DNA from: Pleurobrachia bachei
Taxonomy: Eukaryota > Ctenophora > Tentaculata > Cydippida > Pleurobrachiidae
NCBI GenBank assembly: GCA_000695325.1
Contig: AVPN01000711.1
Coordinates: 11,477 to 40,160 of the forward strand
Reading direction: 5' to 3'
DNA length: 28,684 nt
This document shows, in pieces, positions 1-28,684 of the stretch; the stretch's first letter is position 1; the number at the start of each line of letters is the position of its first letter. Below the pieces are notes generated by a model. It was not told the origin of the DNA. It worked only from the letters and a program-made list of their open reading frames with translations, and ran no database searches. A program made the translations under genes and the position numbers.

Positions 1-280
1 GGTTTCTGAACACCCCTTATTTAGGGCGCACCCAATGGGTGCGCTAGTATGTTATATATTAATTGCACCTGTCAGTAAATAAAGACCAGATATAAAATTA
101 ATATTATTCAGGGGCTGGATAAGGCTATATCGCTCTTCCAGCAAAAACCGTTTAAATAAAACTATTAAAGAAATTGATTAGAATTATTTAAACGGTTTTT
201 GCACTTTTGCAGCCGGTCAGATGAGGAAGTGAACTGTTTTATATGGGGTAACAACTTGACTAACCTTGTCTCATTCATAG
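1..280. other. Upstream intron with two perfect hairpins
   Basis: GCGCACCC AAT GGGTGCGC at 26-44, and a 19-bp-arm hairpin GCAAAAACCGTTTAAATAA (141-159) against its complement (184-202). No gene; ends in the acceptor of the first exon. The second hairpin may be a small fold-back element. Confidence 0.6.
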
Positions 281-28452
<28,172 letters not shown>

Positions 28453-28684
28453 GTTGGTAATGCAGCAATCAGTAATGAAATTACCCATTTTCTCAAGCGG
28501 CCGTAATATACACTGTGACTCACAGCCGTGATTCAAAGCCGTGACCCTGTCTGACGCTTTTTGTGACAGGTTGTTCAGATCTGAACACAATCTGACAACC
28601 ATGGGTATCACCTGTCTGTCGCCGCGACCCCATCGATCGATTGACAGCAGGAAGCGACCGAATATTCGGTTCGGTTCGGTTCGG

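Overview
This is an animal-type nuclear genomic window: intron-rich, with GT/AG introns, microsatellites, several classes of MITE-like palindromes and an 899-bp assembly gap. The main gene, on the + strand, encodes an axonemal dynein heavy chain, so the source is a ciliated or flagellated eukaryote. Discoidin/fucolectin-like secreted proteins and a Penelope-like endonuclease fragment point to an invertebrate metazoan. A sponge or other early-branching lineage is plausible but not established.

Dynein gene. Eighteen phase-consistent exons between 281 and 28452 add up to 2562 nt (854 codons), running from the N-terminal linker through AAA1 (P-loop [10 protein letters not shown], Walker B CFDEFNR) into AAA2 (P-loop GEPFAGKT). 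Both ends of the gene lie outside the window. The sequence looks most like the single-headed inner-arm group (DNAH3/DNAH7/DNAH12). Two parts of the gene are tandemly duplicated inside the window: a 2286-bp unit whose junction lies inside a Tigger/pogo-like MITE (1114-3399 repeated from 3400), and a 1225-bp unit carrying an intact 263-bp exon twice (22843-23105 and 24068-24330). A third duplication (5329-5965 / 6321-6957) involves the same MITE plus a long perfect palindrome.

The giant intron (7118-20563, 13.4 kb). It holds a 2.9-kb almost pure TCTTC pentanucleotide array (8502-11418). It also holds an antisense cluster of secreted galactose-binding (F5/8 C/fucolectin-like) genes, gene fragments and a frameshifted copy (11525-11808, 14946-15663, 18056-18303, 19024-20012), a 51-bp minisatellite, an internally inverted GIY-YIG retroelement fragment, and an inverted-repeat cluster around the gap.

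Most unusual signal. Three copies of one ~300-bp sequence (12921-13312 on +; 13404-13707 and 14607-14945 on -) form a long inverted repeat. Their differences are overwhelmingly A-to-G when read on the genomic + strand, in BOTH orientations. As a result a + strand transcript would keep a long duplex through G-U wobble pairs. This resembles A-to-I (ADAR-type) hyperediting written into DNA, or strong selection on a hairpin RNA.

The dynein exons and the lectin-like genes share no evident function; the lectin-like genes are simply nested antisense inside the dynein intron.
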